Below are positions 9,500 to 21,098 of a DNA stretch of 35,296 bases, piece by piece. The translations under genes were made by a program, and so were the position numbers. The notes under the pieces were generated by a model. That model was not told the DNA's origin. It did no database searches and worked only from the letters and a program-made list of their open reading frames with translations. The stretch is from contig MNCI01013619.1 of the NCBI GenBank assembly GCA_015680685.1, positions 1 through 35,296 of the forward strand. The letters run 5' to 3'. The first letter of the stretch is position 1; the number at the start of each line of letters is the position of its first letter. Origin of the DNA: Gnetum montanum (Eukaryota > Streptophyta > Gnetopsida > Gnetales > Gnetaceae).

Positions 9500-11185
9500 C
9501 CAAATTTAATATGATGTTGGACAACAAAGGTAGAAGCTTTTAATGAAAGATATCAAACCTACGCAAGAGTGTCAGCCTTGAGGAAACAAATCCAAGAGTG
9601 GAAATAAGCACAACATGAACCCTTGGACATGGCCTTAGAAAGATATTACACACTGTTAAACAACTGTCCAAGCCACGAGTTCTCTACAGAAAGGCTAATG
9701 AATCATATCATTGATGGGCTACATAATGAAACAAGAGAAACCTTAGGAATGTATGCCCAAGGTCAACTATATGAACAATGAACCCATCAATTACAAGAGC
9801 TTATTAAGCAGGTAGCAAAAGAAGTAGGAGAACTAGCCAAATGGGAGAATGTTGAAAGTTCTCAATAGGACCAAAATCTCAACTTAACAAGGGTCCATAA
9901 TCATGAAGAGGAGAAATCCACTCACTTCAAGGTGGTGGAATCATCTTTGCCCATCCTCTAATCATTAGATGAATTTGAGGAAAAGGTCAATAAGATGGTG
10001 GACTAGGTACATGAAAGATGTGGAGAATATGCCAACATCATTAAAGGAAGAGTTATGCCAAACTAAGAAACAGGATGGGACACCATGCAATAATCAAAAC
10101 AAAGGGTAGAAGATCATAAGAATAAGAGCTCAACTACCAATTTCACCTATCAATGTAACATCTGTCTGTACGATCACCCCAAGGGCCAATGCCCAATCTT
10201 GTCACATTTACATTAGCATTGGGGAGAAATGTTACATCTAGATTTCAAACAAAAATATCTGGTTCAACCATAGTGGCAAAAACCTCAATCATGGGGGAGG
10301 CCACTGCCAGCTAGACCATACCCTTCATATGTCCCAATGCCAAATGCCTATTATTATGTTCAACACCCTGTTTCTCCATCAAGCTCATCATCCTCTACCT
10401 CACCTCATCGTTATCATTCTCCTGAGTATTATCCACCCATGTCCTCTCCAACAAGATCACCACCTCATGTGCCTTACACTTATCACACTTATCCTCAACC
10501 TTAATATTCTCATACTTCACCCCCTCCTACATCATAGCCGCATTATCATTCTCCTCAATACTATCATCCCATGTCCTCAACACAACCACCACCTTTTGTA
10601 CCTCACACTTCTCCTTATTTTCAACATTCTCATCCTTTTCCTCCTTCTACATCGCCACCAACTATTTTTGAAGTTTTTGTAGCACAGCACCAACCTGTAA
10701 ATGTTACTTATGCTGCTACTCCCAATAGCAGTGGAGGTCCTTCACAATATCAAAAGTGTCCCTTCTTTAGACATGACCATCAAAAGGGACACCACAGTTC
10801 AGGAACCACTGCATCTGCCAACTTAGCACAAACCCAACACTGTGGTGCATCTTCCTCTTCAAACCCAACATCTCATGTTATCTCATCAAGGCCACCACTT
10901 AACACTCCAACAACCATACAACCCAATGAATACAGCCATGGAGGATGACATCCTAATCCTTGCATACCATCTAATGGTCCCAATTATCATAGTGGGTCAA
11001 CTCGTTATCCGAAAACTACATCTTATAACTTGCCCCACTATGGTTACTATAATCAAGTGTGTGAACCCCAATGGGGTCAGTATGACCAGGTCCCAATATT
11101 TCCAATATGCAAGGATCCTAATATTCCATTTATTAATTCTAGTCATGCTCAATCATTTTGGTATGGGGGGTATCCTCCATTCTAA
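9500..11185 (+). pseudogene. Gag-like protein remnant with zinc-knuckle-like motif and Pro/Ser/Tyr/His-rich tail
   Basis: From ~9520, frames with a few stops give a Retrotrans_gag-like helical segment (FNERYQTYARVSALRKQI, then LERYYTLLNNCPSH and LMNHIIDGLHNETRETLGMY), with a pattern most like the gag of Athila-type plant elements. At ~10150 there is CNICLYDHPKGQCP, which is C-X2-C-X3-H-X4-C, one residue short of a standard CCHC knuckle. The rest to ~11185 is unusually rich in Pro, Ser, Tyr and His, with repeats of the kind HSPEYYPPMSS / HSPQYYHPMSS and a second Cys/His cluster (CPFFRHDHQKGHH). Its most open part is 10571-10948. No protease or RT follows. It may be a gag-only (non-autonomous) element or the 5' part of one whose pol was lost. 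Confidence 0.6.
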
Positions 11186-13062
11186 CAACACAGAATTAAT
11201 AAATATTTTTCTGATTCTTTAATTTTTCAACTTTTTGTTTTCTAGTTTTTCATCTTTTAATTTATTGTTTTATCTTTTTGTCTTTTAAGTTTTTGTTTTT
11301 CAACATCATTATAATCTTTCATTTTTTTGTGTGTTTATTTATTTTGTTTTGTTAATAAGTGCTCTGCATATGGTATGAATTGTATTCCATTGATTACTAA
11401 TGTTTGGTTTTTACCTTTAAGTTATGATGTTGATACTAAGGTATGGTTATTTTAATATAGTAGGCAATGAGTCCACTTCATCTATACAACCATAAAATTA
11501 TATGGTCTCTCTTGGCTTGGAACTGTATAGTTCCTTTCTCAATAATAAGAACTATCAACGAACCGGTGACTAGGTATTTCTCAAACTAAAGAAGGACTCA
11601 AGGATTAAAAGGGTGTGACTTCAAGGGGATTTGATGCACTTGTGCTGGCCATTCTCTTAGGTGCTTTGATGTTTTCTTCTTGAGTCTTTGGTCCCATTCT
11701 GACACTGCTCCATTATCAGGAAGTCGATCTAATAAAAATAACAAAGTCTTTGCATGGTGTGGTTCTCACATATAAACACATAAAACACAAAAAAACAAAA
11801 AGAAAAGAAAATCCTTAGAAGAAATAATCATCTGGGCTACAAGCACTAGTTATGGAACTAAAATAAACATGTTCCCTCTAACTAAGGCCCTTCTCACTTT
11901 CTATTCTCTCCTCCTTTGTTTCATTGGAATGGTGGTGACTCTTTAGTGGAGACATTCTTGTTACTTCAAGTGGATGATTGGCCGAATGTGTTAATGCAAA
12001 GTCACTGGAGGTGGTTTGTTTGAGGCTAGATTCGGAATGAGATTTCCTAAGTCACATTAACCATGAAATACACAAGGGGCTATACACCACCTTATTCTTG
12101 GGATTCCATTCCATTCTCTTCTTTTCCATCATTCTTCTCCAATTTTTCACCTTATTGCTAGTTGTATCAGTAGTTCATATTTTGGTTGATGCATTATTTC
12201 TTTGTGGTAAATTCTTGTGGTTAAGACTTTAACTCTTGTTCCAAATGACATTCCTAGAGCCTACGGACTCTTTGAATGTGGGTTTGTCAAGGCATTAAGG
12301 GCATGGGCCTGCTTTGGGGAGGACCCACTGACATTCCTATTTGGTGCATCCATTAATTTCTTTCCTTTAAACATTTTTACAATCAAAATTTATTTTTTCA
12401 TCTCCATCTTTGACATCCATTTTATGGGCATGGTCGTTGTCTCTTTTTATTCGTCTTTCTTATCTTTTTTCCATCCTATCGCTACTGGAGGTTCGCTCTC
12501 AGTCATGGAGGTCCTAGTCCAATTTTTTCAATTTTCTCCTAACCCCTACACCTTCGGTAGTCACCAATATTATATCTCCAGATTTGTATCAGCCATATCA
12601 CAACTCAGCCAATGGACCTTACACCAAAGCAAGGTATCAATTGCATTGTGATTTTTTTACCCTTGCTAATATAAAGACTATGTTGTGTGTAGATGACAAT
12701 CATACATCAATGGATTAGATTTGGAGGGAACACTTGGAAGAAATCGATGTTGAAGTAGCTATGCAAGGATCAAGATTGATGGTGCACTTACGGATAGACA
12801 ACGAAAGGTGCAATCATGGCGTTGGCAACAACAGAATCCTTCTCTCTTCTCTCTTCTCTCTCATCTACCAAATAAGGCCTGATCTCAAATGTATAAATTA
12901 TTCACTCTTGTTTTCATGAACACTAGTTGTGTCTTGTCTTGTAATGATGATCCATTCACATGTTGTCCCATTCACCATTAGTTCCATTTGAGTCAATAAT
13001 CCCATACCTTCCCAATATTTTGTAAGGAACTTAATGACAAGTTTTTATTCAGTCATGGGGGT
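11186..13062. other. Region without a recognisable gene
   Basis: Long T-rich and AT-rich tracts run from 11220 to 11420. A small palindrome, GGAACTGTATAGTTCC, lies at ~11518-11533. The longest frame is 12217-12651 (+, 144 residues), which is very hydrophobic in the middle (about residues 38-92) and could form membrane segments, but it has no family signature. A second short frame is at 12734-12919. By position this could be the 3' untranslated region of the gag-like element. Confidence 0.4.
12217..12651 (+). CDS. Hydrophobic open frame of unknown status
   Basis: It is 144 codons long. Residues ~38-92 are dominated by Phe, Ile, Leu and Val, giving one to three possible membrane spans. It lies downstream of a gag-like remnant, where some Athila-type elements carry an env-like frame, but I see no motif to support that. 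A random open frame in T-rich DNA would look hydrophobic too, so this is weak. Confidence 0.15.
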   Translation: MVKTLTLVPNDIPRAYGLFECGFVKALRAWACFGEDPLTFLFGASINFFPLNIFTIKIYFFISIFDIHFMGMVVVSFYSSFLSFFHPIATGGSLSVMEVLVQFFQFSPNPYTFGSHQYYISRFVSAISQLSQWTLHQSKVSIAL

Positions 13063-13880
13063 ATGATGGGACATGATATCACATGGGCCATGATATCATG
13101 TCCGCTGCTATATCGCATCCCCCGTGATATCGCGTACGCGATATTGTGTCTTTCCCCACAATATCGTGTACGCGATATCGTAGCCTCCCACTAGTTCTAT
13201 AAATAAGAAGCGGTTCTCCCTTGTTTGGCGATCTAGATTTAGACCTTAGCTAAACTCTTGTCATTTTTCCATTCTAGAGATAGAATAATTTCCATGTTCC
13301 TGCAGTAGGAGTCTCAAAGTGAACGGATCTCTATTTGAGCGAATTGTACTTAAGCACACATTTGCCTACAGTAATAAAGATGAACTTTGTGATAAATCTT
13401 GTAGCATGTGGACTAAGCTAAATAGGATTTAATTACTATTGAATGTTTAATTTCTTTCCTAGATGATTAATCTCTCTTCACCCTTATCTCCTCGTAATGC
13501 AAAATGAGTACGATTTAATCACAAGCATTTAAGTGTGACTACTTGGTAATCCAGTAGTGTACCTAGGATCTACGCTTGGTGATCCCAGTGGTAGTCATGC
13601 ACAAAGTTCAAGATGTGTACAGATGATTAAGGATGGATGTTGATTGCACTTAGGCTAGCTAGATTCTCTCTCACCCTTTCTCTCTTAGCTTAGTTAATAT
13701 TACTTTCCATTGCCTTCAGGAGTAGCGTTAGATTAGAAATCACATCATACACCTCACTCTGGACTAAACCATACATGACAAAGATAATACTTGTCCAGGT
13801 GGGAAGATAGTGAACTGCAAAGGCTAACTATCTAGCTCCACAACTAGTCCATCTGTAGAGTTCGACTAGATCACACATGT
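13063..13880 (+). repeat. LTR-like promoter segment with ATATCG palindromes
   Basis: A G-run (CATGGGGGTA) is followed by TGATGGGACATG, which looks like a polypurine tract and LTR start. Palindromes follow: CATGATATCATG (~13089), a perfect 18-bp ATATCGCGTACGCGATAT (13127-13144), a near copy at 13161-13178 and a 10-bp hairpin between them. A TATA box lies at 13198-13205. The right boundary is uncertain; chromovirus pol is already recognisable at ~13882. No second copy is in the window, so its LTR nature is inferred. Confidence 0.45.
13198..13205 (+). promoter_or_regulatory. TATA box of the LTR-like segment
   Basis: TATAAATA follows about 20 bases after the last ATATCG palindrome. Confidence 0.5.
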
Positions 13881-13881
13881 A

Positions 13882-16865
13882 ATGCTCATATTTGTATGGT
13901 TGAGTGTAGGGGTATCTCGCCACTCATCAAATGTCCACTTTGAAACTTGTATTTTAAAAGTCCCAACCACTAAAAAAGTTGGGGTTCTAAGGGGTGTAAG
14001 AATAGGAAAGAAAATTCATATGATAACTATCAAGCAAGCTAAAATATTATTAAAAAAATATGCTATGATGTTGATTGTCAAAATAACCCTATTTCAAAGA
14101 TCTTTAGGTACTAAGATTCCAAAAGAACTTAAGGAATATAAAGATTCAATATTTGGTGAAACTAAAGAACTACCTACAAAAATAACTATCGAGCATGCTA
14201 TTGATATTTTTCTTGGTAAATAACCTATTTCAAAATCCCCTTATAGATTTTCTACTTCTGAATTAAGATAATTAAAAGTACAATTAGACCAATTATTGGA
14301 AGAAGAAAAAATTCTCTTAATTCAGAAGTAGAAAATCTCTTATTCATTAAAAAGAAAGATAGTACACTAAGATTCTGCATCAATTATAGAGCATTGAATA
14401 AATTGATAATTAAAAATACTTATCCCTTGCCTAGGATCGATGATTTGTTTGATCAACTTATAGGTGCATGCTCTTTTTCAAAGATTGATTTAAAATTAGG
14501 TTATTACCAAATAAGGATCAAGGAGAAAGATATTGAGCAAACTACTTTTGGAACCACGTATGGATTATATGAATTTATTGTGATGCTATTTGGATTAACT
14601 AATGCACTTGCAACATTCATGGCATTAATGAATAATATTTTTCATGAATATCTTGATTAATTTTTTATAGTATTTATGGATGATATACTTGTTTATTCTA
14701 AGTCTCAAGCGAAGAACATGTCAAATATATGAAAATTATAATGGAAATTCTGAAAGAGCATTAGCTGAAAGCTAAATTAGTATATATGAACTCTTTAAGG
14801 AAGAAGTTTCATACTTGGGTCATATAGTTTCTAATAAAGGATTGCAAATAGATCTAGCAAAAATTAGTGCAATCAGGGACTGGCCTAACTTGAAAGATGT
14901 TACAACGATTTGTAGCTTCTTAGGTTTAGCCAATTTTTATCGATGTTTCATTAAATATTATTCTACCTTGGTAGCCCCATTGACCTACCTTTTGTATGAG
15001 AAATGTGTGTTCAATTTTGATGAAAAATGAAGGGAATCTTTTCTTAGATTAAAGATGCTACTTACAATAACACCTATTTTAAGAATTCTGGATGAAGAAT
15101 TATCATTTGAGGTATCCATGGATGCTTGTGAAATAGGAATCGATAAAGTTCTTTCATAAGAAGATAAAGTGGTATGTTATGAATCTCATAAATTATGAGG
15201 ATATGAGGTAAATTACTCAACCCATGATTTAGAATTGCTATCAATTATTCAAGCTTTGAAAGTTTAGAGACATTATCTTTGTGAAAAAAGGTTTGTACTA
15301 AAAAAAATCATAAAATTTTAGAATATTTGCAAATACAACCTATTTTAAATACTTGTCAAAGAAAATGAGTAGAATTATTGGCTAAATATGATTTGAAATC
15401 AAATATATTCCTGGTAAAAAAATGTGGTAGTCGATGCCCTTAGTCGAATGTAGAACTTAATGATAGGTGTGGTAATGACTTCTATGGAAGAAGAAATCAA
15501 GGAACAAATAAAAAAATCCTTATTTTAAAAATATTTTAACCAATATTTCCTACAAGGCTTGATATAAACTTACCTTTAACAATTTATTGATGAAAGAACA
15601 AAGAGTGTGCATACCAGAAGGAGATTGGATACTAGTGTTGTTGCATGAAGTACATGAGGTACCATATGCAAGACACCTAGGTTATATTAAAATCTATATG
15701 ATAATTCAGAAATCTTATTTTTGGCCTAGAATGAAGAATGATGTGTCCTCATACATTAAAAATTATTCAACATGCTAAAAAATAAAAGCTGAACATAGGA
15801 AACCCAGTGGATTATTACAACCTATGGAAGTCCCAACTTGGAAATGGGAAGATATCACTATGGATTTCATTATGGCATTTCCTATAACAAAAAAGGAAAA
15901 TGGCTCAATTTTTGTAGTGGTTGATCATCTATCAAAGATGGCACATTTTATAGCTTTGAAATCTACAAACACAGCAGAAGAAGTAGCCCAAAAATTTGTA
16001 CATGAAGTATTTTGATCGCATGGTTGTCCAAAATCTATCATCTGGAATAGAGATCCCAAGTTCATATCTAAATTATGGAAAATCTTATTTAGAGAGCTTA
16101 GAACCTAGTTGAAATTTAGCACAGCTTACCACCCTAAGACTGATGGACAAACTAAACATGTGAATAGAATATTAGAAGATATCCTCCGAATTTATGTAGG
16201 AGGTCAACCGAAAACATGGGAGAATTATTTGCACCTGGTAGAATTTTTCTATAATAACAATTATCAAGGTTCTATACATCAGACACCATTCAAAGTAGTA
16301 TATGGACGTAATTGTCATACACCACTAACCTAGGCAGATCCAACCTTAAGAATGGAATGGAAGGAAGAAGAATGAAAATAATGGAAAACATTATCACAAG
16401 GGTTAAAAAAATTTACAACTTGCCCAAGATAAATATAAAGGATATGTAGATCAAAATCAACTTAAAAAAGTATTCCAAGTAGGAGATCAAGTATTACTAA
16501 AAGTAAAACCTACCAAAATTTCTCTTAAACTGAGAAAATATACTAAATTAGCACCTAGATTTTGTCAACCTTTTAAAATCTCTAAAAGAATTGGTGAAGT
16601 AACATATCGATTAAAGATTCTAGCAACCTTAAAAATTCATCTAGTTTTTCATGTGAGCTAGTTAATGAAATTTCATGAAAATGATGTATCATATGTGCTA
16701 GATTGTAATACCTTGCCATTATGATCCAACACTAGCTTTGAAGTTAGACCCATTTCTATTAAAAATCAACAAACCAAGAAATTACAAAATAAAACTATCA
16801 GTGAAGTACTTTCTTAATGGTCAAATTGTGATCAGTAGAATTGGGAAAATAGGGAGTTTATTTTA
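13882..16865 (+). pseudogene. pol: Degraded chromovirus-type Ty3/gypsy pol
   Basis: The order is: end of protease and linker (13882-14223, with ITIKQAKILLKK and the pre-RT PISKSPYRFS); RT ([20 protein letters not shown] at ~14390, [15 protein letters not shown], and catalytic FMDDILVYSKS at ~14675); connection (GHIVSNKGLQID at 14818; FLGLANFYRCFIKYY); RNase H (~15100-15450, ending VVVDALSRM-like); integrase (zinc region ~15640-15780, then WKWEDITMDFI at ~15840 with the first aspartate and NRDPKFIS at ~16048 with the second). The third catalytic residue, normally Glu in DGQTE, is Lys here (codon 16154-16156). The end (~16735-16865) has a chromodomain-like stretch around KKLQNKTISEVLS. Many stops and frameshifts are present, and an inverted duplication disrupts the RT start. 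The gag is missing. The lineage call rests on the chromodomain-like end and the motif order. Confidence 0.85.
14245..14338. repeat. Perfect 24-bp inverted repeat inside chromovirus RT
   Basis: Bases 14245-14268 and 14315-14338 are exact reverse complements, 46 bases apart. The left arm encodes expected sequence (YRFSTSELR). The right arm replaces the conserved residues expected between the pre-RT helix and the [12 protein letters not shown] segment, so it is a mutation rather than an element feature. Confidence 0.85.
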
Positions 16866-17084
16866 ATACTTACCCACAACTTTTTGATCATCATGTTATT
16901 GAATGATAAATTGTATTTGTTATAGATGTAATAAATTATTTTTGTAATTTTTAATATTTTATTTGTATAGATGATAATGAGGAAAATAAAGGAACTAAAT
17001 TTGAGAAGCATAATAATGAAGTAGTAGCAAAGTAGTTGGATATAGAGGAAGTGCTTCAGGATGANCATTATGAGGAGTTACAAT
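16866..17084 (+). other. Chromovirus 3' tail, left of the element C insertion
   Basis: AT-rich sequence follows, then a Glu/Asp/Lys-rich frame (DDNEENKGTKFEKHNNEVVAK) up to the LTR start. An ambiguous base (n) lies at 17065. It is probably the remaining 3' part of the chromovirus, continued after 34590. Confidence 0.4.
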
Positions 17085-18587
17085 TGAAACACCATGAAAA
17101 TTTCGAGGCCTCAACGGTTCAGCAAAATCTTGTGACTCAGGTAAGAATTTGCGACAAGGTGCGGCTCAGCAAGTTCCCTTTTCAGCTAAGGGTCTGCTCC
17201 GCCATGCTATGCAGCATAATATAATAAACTCCAGAAGACGGAATAAGACAAGGAGTGTGCGATGGCAAGCATTCAACTCTGCAAGTTTCCTATGTCCTGA
17301 AAAATCTTAACTTTTGGCATATTACACAGCATTATGCAACATAGCATAATGTGGCATAACATAGCGTAATGCCAGAAGGTAGTCCATCACAACATTAGAG
17401 TTGGCGAAAATTCGAGACTTCAACGACCCAGCAAAAATCTCAATGCCTAAACGATGATATGTAGCATTCTGCATATTTCAGTAAGTTTTCTGGTTGAGGG
17501 GCCTATTACACAGTGTAGCGTAATGAACCCTGGAAGGATTGATCAGAAACAAAGGAAGCATGACGACAACACTTCAATTTTTTGCAGGTTCACTATTTTA
17601 TGTTGAATTAAGCTATACAGTGTGTTCTAACATGATGTAGCGTAATACAAGCCATGATAGAGATAGCGCAATTCAGGCATCAATAGTTCATACGCCATAA
17701 CACTCTCTCTAGCATAATGCAGTGTAATCAAAGAACGGTTTTTTGCCAAAGCTCCGGAAAAAGTGGTTTATGACACATTACACTTTAGAGCGTAATGCAG
17801 CGTGGCACTGCAAGCTTCAAACACAAACACACCAAGTCAACGACATCTTGTAGGTTCAAGACACACGTCATCTAAACCATGTTTTTCTCCTAATCCTAAC
17901 CTTATAAATATTCCAATTGACAAAGATCAAATGTTGGTAAAAATTTTTCTAGATAGGAAAATTTTCTCCATGAGCGGTTCTCTTTCATTGGCAATTGTTG
18001 ACAACCTTTGGCAAAGATTGACGAGAGGGTGACCGTAAGAATATCAAAGGTGATTGACAAGAATCCTTGATCAAAAATAGCTAGTTAATGGATACTCTAC
18101 TTCAAGTTTGATTTTCCTTACACCCATATTAGCTAGAAAAAGATAGATTGACCTTTGCTTATTTTATCTTTAAATAGCTTTCTTGCTATTGGCACGTACT
18201 TCGTACAAACCAAAGTCCGCCTATACTCTTTGTAGCCAAAATATTTTATTCATAAGATAAATCCCAAATCTTGGGATTGCATGTTCTCTAAATATGATTT
18301 CTTGTGTCCTATATATATGGATTTTACAATCACTTTAAATCGATTACATCGTTTTCAATTATCTTTGATTTTAACGATATTATATCTTCTCATAAAAATC
18401 ATCATTTTTCCATCCAATTATCACAAAAATTTTACTGATTAAGTAAATCCTTGTCTAATTGACAAGACCGTTCAGGGCACCTCAGATTTGTCTTCTCTAG
18501 CACTGCCCTCACACAGATCCGAGGTTGGAACTATGTACATGGAATTTTGCTTGGTATTTCCAACAATCGACGTTTTCCGTCATTACA
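17085..18587 (+). repeat. 5' LTR of element C
   Basis: It starts TGAAACACCATG and ends GTCATTACA. It aligns along its whole length with 33137-34590. U3 carries repeated GCGTAATG / CATTACGC-type words between ~17200 and 17800. The U5 end shares AAATCCTTGTCTAAT with the other Tat LTRs here. It is about 50 bases longer than the 3' copy, mainly through small indels and a segment near 18255-18300. Confidence 0.9.
17903..17910 (+). promoter_or_regulatory. TATA box in the 5' LTR of element C
   Basis: TATAAATA lies ~33 bases after an ACACACGTCA element (17861-17870), a degraded version of the CACGTG box seen in the related LTRs. The same TATA box is in the 3' LTR at 33965-33972. Confidence 0.6.
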
Positions 18588-18591
18588 GTTT

Positions 18592-18610
18592 TCTAGCGCT
18601 AGAAGGAGGG
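18592..18610 (+). other. Primer-binding site of element C
   Basis: TCTAGCGCTAGAAGGAGGG begins five bases after the LTR end. Element A has a near-identical sequence in the same place. Minus-strand DNA synthesis would start here from a tRNA. The exact tRNA was not determined. Confidence 0.7.
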
Positions 18611-18844
18611 CCTTCATATCCAATCCACACTTTACGGGTGGTCTTGTAAGCTATCTATACCCATTTTCAGTTGACGTAAACGTAATACCTTCATGGTTGT
18701 TTACAAGATTGTGCAGTGTAGATCGGTCACTTCGACGATTCTCTTGGAATCCTACAAGATAGAAAGCCCTGATTATTACCTTAGTTTGCCTTTTACCCTT
18801 GCGATCTTTATCCTTATTTTTGTTACTTTTGAAACACGTAAAGA
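18611..18844 (+). other. Untranslated leader of element C
   Basis: It lies between the PBS and the gag ATG. A frame is open through part of it but shows no family feature. A GT-AG leader intron, as in some Ogre elements, is not evident. Confidence 0.5.
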
Positions 18845-21098
18845 ATGGCTACATCAACCACCGCTATTGACATTGCCAACCTCGAGAATCCTTGGATCAT
18901 GCAAGTTACGCCTCTTATGGTCGAGCCACCAACTAGCCCAGTGTGACCACGCCGCTCCCTCAGGCTTCAAAACAAAGAGCCTGAGGGACACGCTCAACAC
19001 AGGGAAAACTAGAATTTCCTCTATGCTAAGCTAGCAAAAAACCTGCCCATGTATCCACAAGAACTCAAAGAAAAACAAGAATACAAGTTCATATACTACA
19101 ACCGGAAGGAATTTGTACCTTCACATAACACCACTGTACCCCTGACAGATCAACAAAAGTGGATCTTAGATCAAATGCTGATGGCTAAGACATCACCAGA
19201 ACAACTAGAGGAGTTGTTCCGTGATGAAACACTTCATGACAGGCAAGACGATCTAGACTCCCACTCTGAGGGATGCAGTCATGTTGATTTTTCCATGGCC
19301 CCTCCATCCACAACATCCCGCATAAATCCATTGTTCATGGTTACCACACCCTTGACATTATCTAATAATAATCGAGTCCCACACTCACCGCACCTACATT
19401 TTCTCTATTTGACTATCTTCCCAGGCAATGGCTTGTTGCAAATCATTCCTCAGTAGGTGCAATTACCTAATCCATCTCATCGTGAACCTATGCCCATGTC
19501 ACCACATGTACATGCGATACCTACTTCACAATTACATACAACACCTACATTCATCCCGACTCACATGACAAGACCTACCACTACAACATGGTGGGTTCCA
19601 AACATGACTCTCATTGCACATCATACGTAGACGTCCCATCTTCCCCATCATCAAAACCAGGTCCCATGGGTGCTAAATCCTGTTACAGGATTGTTATTTA
19701 TGCCCCCGGCCATGCAAACAACGTGTCCAATGGCACAGCCAACGGTGGTTGCTCCTATTCCACCACCCAGCGTGGCTCCTCTTGCCATTCTACAAATAGC
19801 ATCCCCATTCACAGGTCTAGATCAAGCCTTCCCACTTATTTAGACTCTTACAGAGGAAGTTAAATGCCTCAAGGCTACTGGTTTTGATACAGTACAAGTC
19901 ATGGATTTTTACCATGATGATCTTATTAGTTCGGTAGTGCCTTTTTTATCATTACCTCTTGGGATCCACTCCCCCATTTTATGAAATACAATGGGAAGGG
20001 AAATCCCAATTCCCATTTAGTTACTTTTAGGTCAGAGTCATTGCTACTGCAACAATGGCCACATACTATCATCTGTGTCTTTGCTATGTCCTTAACAAGT
20101 AAAGCTCTGGACTGGTATCGAGCACTCCCACGTGCTTCCATTTCAACTTTGGAGGAGTTGCTAACTCAGTTTGTGACTCGTTTCAAGTATAAACTGAAGC
20201 TGAAAGTCACACTGGATCAGCTCATAGGAGTCAAGCAAGACTCGCTCGAGTCATTCAAAAGTTTATACAGCGGTGGAGCACCACCTTGAATGAAATCTGT
20301 GAACCCATCATGGAGGCCCATGTATTGGCAATCTTCAAGGGGGCAGTTAACGACTTTATCAAGTCTAAGCTATACTACCTCACTCCCTACTCCCTCAATC
20401 AAGCCTTTGCCCAGACTAAGAGCATCCAAGACACGGCGGAGGCTAGCAAAGATCTGGCGTATGTGGTCTATAAAAATGCCCACAGTAAGGGTAAGTACAA
20501 AGGAAAAGCTATGACAACGAAAGTAGCGGCAGTTGCTGAGGGAGCCAAGAAGAAAAACAACAACAAGAAAACATCTGCGGAGCCTACTAAGTTGACAACT
20601 AGCTCAAACGGTGCAAATCAAGAAACTCCTTTCGCCCTTGAAAAACCTCCATAGACAAGGCCTAAATTTGAGCATAAAGATTACTCAAATTATGTGACCC
20701 TACCTATAAAGCCTTCAGGACTTCTGAAGAAATTATTGGGAATTGGCCACATTCAACACAAGATGGTGTCTAAGGAAGCTCTGAAATGCCACAAGCGTTA
20801 TTACGAGCTACTCAAGAATCCCTCCTTGGCCCAACTTAATGAACTGCCAGTCCCCAAGAACTTTAGGCTAGACCAATTTTGTGACTACCATCAATTGTGT
20901 GGCCATGACACAGATTACTACTGGGCGTTGAAAGATGAAATTCAACATCTGATCAATCAAGGTGACCTGATCTTAGATAGCGATAGTCCAACATGCCCAG
21001 AAAATCAAGTCATACATGTGTACCGAGACTTGTTAAATGTAAATAATCCAAGGTACACTATCAATGTGGTAGATGCAGAGGGCGGTAGTCAGGCATGA
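18845..21098 (+). pseudogene. gag: Degraded gag of element C
   Basis: The start MATSTTAIDIANLENPW at 18845 corresponds to the start of element A gag. The N-terminal part runs in one frame to ~19950, with stops at ~18944, 19455 and 19626. It is followed by a frame change and the capsid core (19981-20286: NGKGNPNSHLVTFRSESLLL, LDWYRALPRASISTLEEL), which is a typical Retrotrans_gag pattern. After another shift near 20285 the frame continues through KSKLYYLTPYSLNQAFAQTK. A Lys/Asn-rich linker follows, then a zinc-binding segment, CDYHQLCGHDTDYYWALKDE (~20880-20940), the form found in Tat gags (C-X2-H-X4-H-X4-C); its last ligand is Tyr instead of Cys. The frame ends at 21098. It would form the virus-like particle. 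Confidence 0.85.

Noticed and set aside
17085-17224. Coding frame running into the 5' LTR start (after the ambiguous base at 17065)
   Set aside because: The same sequence recurs at 33137 as the LTR start, so the open frame is accidental.
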